From positions 2,604,001 to 2,668,000 of the forward strand of contig JAUKTV010000001.1 of assembly GCA_030549205.1 (NCBI GenBank): DNA of 64,000 nt, in the 5' to 3' direction. A program made the translations under genes and the position numbers. Under the pieces are notes generated by a model. That model ran no database searches. It saw only the letters and a list, made by a program, of their open reading frames with translations, and was not told the DNA's origin. Source of the stretch: Apiosordaria backusii. Its lineage: Eukaryota; Ascomycota; Sordariomycetes; Sordariales; Lasiosphaeriaceae. Positions 59,911-64,000 of this stretch are shown piece by piece (the stretch's first letter is position 1; the number at the start of each line of letters is the position of its first letter).

Positions 59911-62378
59911 GTTGAAGAGAGGGGAATACAAATCACAAGGAAATAAGGTCTAGGGTTCGAAAACAAACTGGACGCAGCGATCAGAGAGAATGTACCGTTT
60001 GGAATACAATGAGCCGCCCAGGAGCCCAGCTTTTTGAGCGGCTTTTGGTTCGTCTCTGTCGGCGCTGGCGTTAAGCTCTTCGTATCCGGCAGAGGCGAGT
60101 TGAGGGAAGGCTGGTGGGGGTGCCCGACCGGTAAGAGTCGTCGAACTCATATGGCGATTAGAACGAGGGAAGGCCGATCCAACGGAGGGGTTTGACGTCG
60201 GAATGTTTCTCGTCAGGGAGAACGCATCGCCCAAGCCCTGTACCCAGCTACCAAGTCAAACAGACGAGTGACGTTATGTTGCTGGGATATCGTGCCTTCC
60301 TCAAGCACCGATCAAGACCCCTCCAAAAACACAGTCGTACAAGGGCAGCAAGGCGGTTGTGGTCTCTTTATAAGACGAGGCGTGGACGGAGCGGGCCGTT
60401 GGAGGCTGAAATGGGGCCGAGGCAGCAGAGCAAGAGATTGATGGTGATAGAATAGGACGGCGAGGGCGGCCGGCCGGATTTTCAGGTCCAGCAAGAAGAT
60501 CAGCGGCAGTGTCGGTGTCCCCCTCTCTAGGGCGGAGGAGGTCGTGAAAATGGGCGGGCCGCTCGAACAGCCGAAGTGACCGCCTGCCGAAAGATCGCCA
60601 CCAGTACGAACTAGGTAGGTACTCAAAGTATCGTCCAACAGATTGACAGACGGTGTTCGACAGAGAACGAAAATGGCCAAATATCCCTCTCCGAAATGAG
60701 GGTGTGGGTTCCGTTCAACGAGCACTGGAGGGGTACCGAGCCAGGTTGTGCTACCTTCACCTGGGCCTCAGTCTCACTTTTGGGGTCTCGCTCTGCTGAA
60801 TGTGCAAATCAGACCGAGGCTGACAAAGGCGGTGCTGTTGGTATATCGGCAAGTCGGTATGCTGCGAACTGCGTTTAGTTCTATTCGCAGCCCGGAGGGG
60901 GTTGGCCGAAAGCAAGAAGTGGTACGAGGAGAGTAATCTTTCAAGTGGACACCCAGTGTCACAGTCAATAATTTAATTCATATACTGACGTACATGACGA
61001 GGAATGGGAGAAGTGGAAAAGGATCGCCTTGAGGATGGACCCCGATGACTTGTTCTCTGTCGATCAATGCGACTCTTGTTCAAGGGGTCAACGGGAGAAG
61101 GCCAGGTGAATTCATGGTCCATGAGATCACAAGCAAAGGAACGGCAAACACAGCAGCTCTTCGCCTCGTTTTAGTCTCAAACCCATGCGCCTCAAGGAAC
61201 CGATACCCCGGAAATCTCAAAACCAAATCTTATCGATACCAACGGGGTTCGTTTGAGGCGGGAAGCGAGATCCATCTACGGAGTACAAACGGCATGAATG
61301 ATGCGATTCCTTTTCCTGGTATTCCTCCCCAGATTCTAGAAGATCTCAACCCGGGAATCTCGAGATGAATATTGCCATCCATTTTGCCTCGTGGCCTTTC
61401 ACGGCCTCCAGACACAGCCGGCACGATAGGCATTCAGCAGATAAAGCGTTCTGGGCTTCCCCTCCCCCTCCGTATGGCTGGAAAAAGGGCAGTTGTCGCG
61501 GAGGCGGGGCAGGCGGCGATCACCATTTGTGGCAGTTGAGCCCCTGTCAGTTCTGAAACGCACTAGCTTCGGGAAAATCATCCAATCAGATTCCAGGCTG
61601 CCGCCCTTCCCGGCACACTGGAGCCATCCCGCTTGGCAATGGGGGTCACGAACGGCAGGTGGGGACTCTTGTGTAACCTCCAACAGTAGGAAGGTGAGAC
61701 CTTCACCTTGAAGAAGTTAATACTGCTAATAGATGTCAATGTTCTAATTTAGAACGTTCGATTTTTGTCCTTCCCCCATGCTTATGCTAGCTTGACGTGA
61801 GGCGCTTAGCCTTCTTCCGTTTAAATCTCACAGAAGGTGAACAAGCTGTTAATTACCCGCTTCTGCTTTTCTGTCAGTACTTTTACGTTTATCTCCTCGT
61901 ATATTGTGTAGTCGTTGTCTTCATGAAACCGTCTTCGCCGAGTTGTTCATCAAGTCATGATTGGTTGGAAAGAGTGAGCACGAGGTACTGTACAATGTGT
62001 GGCATGCACGATTTCTGATTCATGTAAGCTCTTCACTGACATTTTAAATATACCAAATATCAGAATTTAGTAGAACATCCACATAGATTGGGTCGAAGAT
62101 ATGCCCCAGGACTAGGAACATCGCGGCCACCCTTTCAGGTCCGTCCAAGCAGGAAGCGTGCGAATTTTGGACATCAAATGTCACGTCTTGTAATTAGGTG
62201 CCTTAGTTCATCACTACAAACCAACAGACGTTTTCCAAGCCTCAACACGGGGTTTATGTCTTACCCTTAATCTAACCAGCTCCAACCTGAGAAAGCTATC
62301 GAACTAGGATCCAAAACGCTTGCTCAGCAACTATGATCATACCAAAGCCAGCCGCCGGGATGGTGGATGAGACGGTCC
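59911..62378. other. Intergenic region upstream of the glycosyltransferase
   Basis: About 2.5 kb. The part 59911-60234 is open on the minus strand in phase with the glycosyltransferase except for one TAG at 59950-59952, and may hold an unrecognised first exon or an upstream ORF. From 60300 to 62378 only short frames without features occur. No RNA gene was seen. Confidence 0.5.
59950..60150 (-). other. Upstream ORF or first exon of the glycosyltransferase gene
   Basis: ATG at 60150 opens a 66-codon frame (MSSTTLTGRAPPPAFPQLAS..) ending at TAG 59952, only 39 nt before the glycosyltransferase ATG and in the same phase. The composition looks like real fungal disordered N-terminus. A GTACAT donor at 59995 and a CCTCAG acceptor ending at 59888 define a 108-nt, frame-keeping intron that would remove the stop and fuse both parts. 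Confidence 0.4.
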
Positions 62379-62817
62379 TCAACACCTCTTATCACCCTTT
62401 TTGGTCGTCCCAGTCCTGTCTAGATAGATGTGACAAGTCTTTGTGCCTTTGGAGCCAACAATACGAGCGCTGATAACGTCTTCTTTGTCTTCGGGGTTGA
62501 AAGCAGACTTGTGAACTGGGTTTCCGTTCCGAGATCTAATCAGGTGGGTGGTTAGCAATATATACTTCAAGGCAGCAAGTTGGAGACGCACTTAATATAC
62601 ACCTCTTGGATCGTGCCAAGTTTCTAGTCGACCACGGTTAGTTTATAACACATTGTACAAGATTGGTGCTACTTGAACATCAAGAACATACTTCTTCAGC
62701 ACTTCCCCCCTTAACAAATTTATCAGAGGCAGCTTTCCACGTGGGAGACAGGTCTTCCCTGGAGAACCCAAGCCATTTGACGAATTTCTTGGTCGTTGTG
62801 CTGAAGAACTGGCTCAT
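62379..62817 (-). CDS. Small hypothetical protein, three exons
   Basis: Exons 62817-62692, 62623-62592 and 62535-62379 join in frame to 104 residues. Introns are 68 nt (GTATGT..CTAG, with CTAAC) and 56 nt (GTGCGT..TTAG, branch GCTAAC). Both have full fungal splice signals, which is the main reason to call the gene. The N-terminus MSQFFSTTTKKFVKWLGFSR is amphipathic, the middle is KLGTIQEVYIKSRNG and the C-terminus holds two beta-like segments (DVISARIVGSKGTKTCHIYL) with a basic end (TGTTKKGDKRC). Mature charge is clearly positive. I do not recognise the family. It has no signal peptide or membrane segment. The upstream neighbour is a divergent kinase gene. Confidence 0.7.
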
Positions 62818-63731
62818 AGTTGGTGGCTTGGAGCGTTGTTGCTATGTATTCTTAAGAAGGCAGATTTGAGTGTGGGAAGCTTGTCTGGGAAGCTGTGACT
62901 GTTTTGACTGTAGAGCACGCAAGAAAAGTCGGGGAGGTCTTGCCGTCAGTCTTATACTTTCTCTCCATTACAAGGCATCTCAATGTCATGAGCGGATAGC
63001 GAAGAGTGAGGCTCAGGATGTGAACACAAGCCTTGTTGGTGTTACATGACAGAACATGAGATCATTCTTGCTCCTGGTGTTTCCATTAAAGCACAATTTG
63101 ATGCGCAGGTGACCTGCTCTGATCAATGCGGTTCGTGCTGATTCTCGTGGTGCATCGTCAAACCCACTACTCTGCTTCTGACATGTGACCTGGGCTGTGG
63201 CTTGACCTGAGCTCCTGGGGGGACTCGGATCGAGGAAAACCTAGAAACGCAACCACTGGCCGTGTGCTGATATCATGAGCCGGAGCCGCATTGGGGGACG
63301 CTTGACTCGGGCCGTCATGTTGTTGGCCATGTTCAGGAGCCTTGGGTGACCTCAGGCTCCCATTTAGACTGGACGTGAACTGAAATGGTATGTAGTTGAA
63401 CACAGCTCGCTTACCTAATGCAGATGGCTGGATGTGCATCTTACACCGTGCATTCACATCTCAACCTTCAACCGTTTCCCCTCTCTGGCCCGACAACATA
63501 GAACCGAAAGTGAATGACTTACTTACACACATCTCTTTTTCATCCCGCGATCAAATTGCCCCGATATATTTCTTCGGCAGACCTTGCTCCCTCTGGCTCT
63601 TCGGCTAAAGACAAGTGCTTATTTACCACCACATTGAATACTCGTTTACGCGTTCCACCAGCCTTATTCATTATCTTGATACCTCCCTCGGTTCTGAGCC
63701 TTTCAATATTTACCATCGAGGACTAACTAGA
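62818..63731. other. Divergent promoter region (small gene / SRPK-like kinase)
   Basis: About 0.9 kb between two start codons. It is likely promoter for both. CT-rich plus-strand sequence at about 63530-63720 fits the kinase leader. No other exon was recognised. Confidence 0.55.
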
Positions 63732-64000
63732 ATGGCGTTACTCTTGAAGTGGGCGAGGGCTCTGACTCGGCGAGCTCCCTCCCCACCATTACGGTTTCCA
63801 ACTACCGGATTTAACGTCGTTCCATCGAACATTATCATCGAAGAGGAACAATTTGACGAGTTTCAGGCAGGCCATTACTACCCCGTCACAATCGGACAAG
63901 TATTCGATTCTAAATACCAAGTCCTTGGAAAACTGGGGTTTGGCACCACGTCTATCGTGTGGCTTGCTCGCAATCTGCAGTTCGTATCACTGTCATATCC
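63732..64000 (+). CDS. SRPK-like Ser/Thr protein kinase, 5' end only
   Basis: ATG 63732 opens a frame that runs to the window edge. After an arginine-rich N-terminus that could target mitochondria (MALLLKWARALTRRAPSPPL), the sequence EEEQFDEFQAGHYYPVTIGQ then VFDSKYQVLGKLGFGTTSIV and WLARNL matches the start of fungal SRPK-type kinases, with the Gly-rich ATP loop LGFGTTSIVW at about 67-76. An intron probably begins just after NLQ (near 63980), where frame similarity stops. The catalytic Lys, HRD and DFG motifs lie outside the window. Fungal genomes hold many expanded SRPK-like kinases, so the substrate is not predictable. Confidence 0.82.
   Translation, partial: MALLLKWARALTRRAPSPPLRFPTTGFNVVPSNIIIEEEQFDEFQAGHYYPVTIGQVFDSKYQVLGKLGFGTTSIVWLARNLQFVSLSY

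Overview
The window is nuclear DNA of a filamentous ascomycete, most likely a Sordariomycete and plausibly Sordariales. The evidence is short introns (about 50-150 nt) with GT..AG borders and CTAAC/CTGAC-like branch sites, coding density of roughly one gene per 4 kb, CT-rich tracts ahead of start codons, and an orthologue set typical of that group (AbaA-type TEA factor, Sfp1, Mrd1, Ell1, Rcf2, Dus3, CYP51). No bacterial operon, CRISPR array, plasmid or complete transposon is visible. I found no tRNA or rRNA gene, but I could not run a covariance search. Coordinates of spliced genes were worked out by eye from splice signals, reading frame and family alignment.

Layout from left to right: a Pro/Gln-rich putative DNA-binding protein (-, 497-2122); an Efm2-like lysine methyltransferase (-, 3660-4857); a 10.9 kb stretch with no recognisable protein gene (4858-15774); elongation factor ELL (+, 15775-18253); a seven-exon dynein light chain LC8 gene (-, 20000-20842); the rRNA-processing protein Mrd1 (+, 21742-24498); an AbaA-like TEA/ATTS transcription factor (+, 25305-28706); the zinc-finger regulator Sfp1 (-, 30803-33102); a 5 kb gene-poor stretch; the respiratory supercomplex factor Rcf2 (+, 38292-39083); a kelch protein (-, 39939-41669); tRNA-dihydrouridine synthase Dus3 (+, 43163-45386); an NCS1 purine-cytosine permease (+, 47385-49086); a CypH-type cyclophilin (+, 49545-50428); a secreted DUF7492-type protein that may be LPMO-like (+, 52269-53861); lanosterol 14-alpha-demethylase CYP51 (-, 54855-56576); a GT23/FUT8-like type II membrane glycosyltransferase (-, 57991-59910); a small three-exon gene of unknown function (-, 62379-62817); and the 5' end of an SRPK-like kinase (+, from 63732).

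The genes do not form a pathway cluster and are mostly housekeeping. One loose theme is growth control: Sfp1 (ribosome biogenesis regulator), Mrd1 (18S rRNA processing), Dus3 (tRNA modification), the Efm2-like methyltransferase (elongation factor modification) and ELL (transcription elongation) all serve gene expression. This is normal chance neighbourhood in a fungal genome.

I found no clearly new biological system. The points most worth a second look are: the secreted protein whose predicted mature end is a histidine; the 10.9 kb apparent gene desert with promoter-like CT tracts; two small genes hidden by dense introns (LC8 and the 62.4-62.8 kb gene); a perfect 24-bp palindrome in the RCF2 3' region together with scattered related GGTACC/TAGGTA words; and a possible unrecognised N-terminal exon of the glycosyltransferase.
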